Assembly (NCBI GenBank): GCA_028289445.1
Contig: JANQPO010000017.1
Span: 223,537 to 287,536, forward strand
DNA from: Tepidamorphaceae bacterium
GTDB lineage: Bacteria > Pseudomonadota > Alphaproteobacteria > Rhizobiales > JAKSCL01
Reading direction: 5' to 3'
Length of the DNA stretch: 64,000 nucleotides
Part shown: in pieces, positions 63,850 to 64,000 of the stretch
Position numbering within the stretch: position 1 is the stretch's first letter
Layout: every line of letters begins with the position of its first letter
The notes under the pieces: generated by a model
What the model saw: the letters and a program-made list of their open reading frames with translations, nothing else
Databases searched by the model: none
Told to the model about the DNA's origin: nothing
Program-made: the position numbers and the translations under genes

Positions 63850-64000
63850 GGCGTTCCCTCGTCGGTCGGCGCGGTCTCTTCGATCAACCCCAGTGATTTA
63901 AGCCGATTCCAGAAGTCAGGTGGGATCGGGTGGTTGAAGGCGTCAACCGCCGCAGCGACTTCGGCTTCCGTTCGCATGCCGGCGACAACGGACGCGACGG
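63846..64000 (-). CDS. Aldo/keto reductase, C-terminal part (cut by window edge)
   Basis: The last 50 codons read VASVVAGMRTEAEVAAAVDA and PIPPDFWNRLKSLGLIEE, the end of the D-threo-aldose 1-dehydrogenase (L-fucose dehydrogenase) type of aldo/keto reductase. Its stop overlaps the start of the next gene by ATGA. The rest of the gene is beyond position 64000. It would oxidise an aldose to its lactone. Confidence 0.72.
   Translation of the reverse strand, partial: VASVVAGMRTEAEVAAAVDAFNHPIPPDFWNRLKSLGLIEETAPTDEGTP

Noticed and set aside
1..64000. CRISPR array, rRNA, prophage structural genes
   Set aside because: No regularly spaced repeats, rRNA sequence or phage capsid/tail genes were seen.

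Overview
The window looks like the chromosome of a metabolically versatile alphaproteobacterium, probably Hyphomicrobiales or a close relative. Evidence: high GC in most genes, start/stop overlaps (ATGA) throughout long operons, oligopeptide-type ABC and tripartite tricarboxylate (Tct) transporters, and many small-molecule catabolic enzymes. It is nearly all accessory catabolism; no ribosomal or core housekeeping operon is present. The genus cannot be named from sequence alone.

Region A (1-8444): a minus-strand operon of APH-family kinase, acyl-CoA dehydrogenase, SDR, family III CoA-transferase, acyl-CoA synthetase and a GntR regulator cut by the window edge. This gene set resembles the lva (levulinate / 4-hydroxyacyl-CoA) pathway. 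Divergent from it are a 3-mercaptopyruvate-type sulfurtransferase and a PLP C-S lyase. Region B (8489-27377): a LysR regulator and FAD oxidase face a plus-strand run encoding a molybdopterin oxidoreductase, a glyoxalase-like protein, an isochorismatase-type amidase, two PuuE-like deacetylases and an amidase; then a complete Dpp/Opp-type ABC transporter and two AtzG-AtzE-like amidase modules. A palindromic operator, TTTTTGTC-N-GACAAAAA, occurs upstream of the region A operon and again upstream of the ABC operon. It suggests one regulon, in which region B imports and hydrolyses an amide or imide and region A oxidises the released acid.

Region C (28072-36700): a GlxA/CdhR-type AraC regulator faces a seven-gene operon holding a BetC-type choline sulfatase, a Rieske quaternary-amine oxygenase, two SDRs, a BKACE enzyme, an aldehyde dehydrogenase and an L-carnitine-dehydrogenase-like enzyme. 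This is a carnitine/choline-like quaternary ammonium pathway. Region D (36847-56327) is a patchwork: an ankyrin protein, a defective IS3-family element, an uncharacterised GNAT/GNAT/MMPL/secreted-protein cassette, IS relics, a complete type I restriction system (hsdMSR), tRNA-Arg(CCT), an internally deleted IS, an AT-rich membrane protein and a beta-helix protein. It looks like a genomic island at a tRNA.

Region E (56419-64000, minus strand): an operon of aldo/keto reductase (cut by the edge), enolase-superfamily dehydratase-like protein, a fused TctA-TctB permease, TctC binding protein, cytoplasmic sulfatase, dienelactone-hydrolase-like protein and a beta-hydroxyacid dehydrogenase. The order suggests uptake and oxidation of a sulfated sugar or sugar acid.
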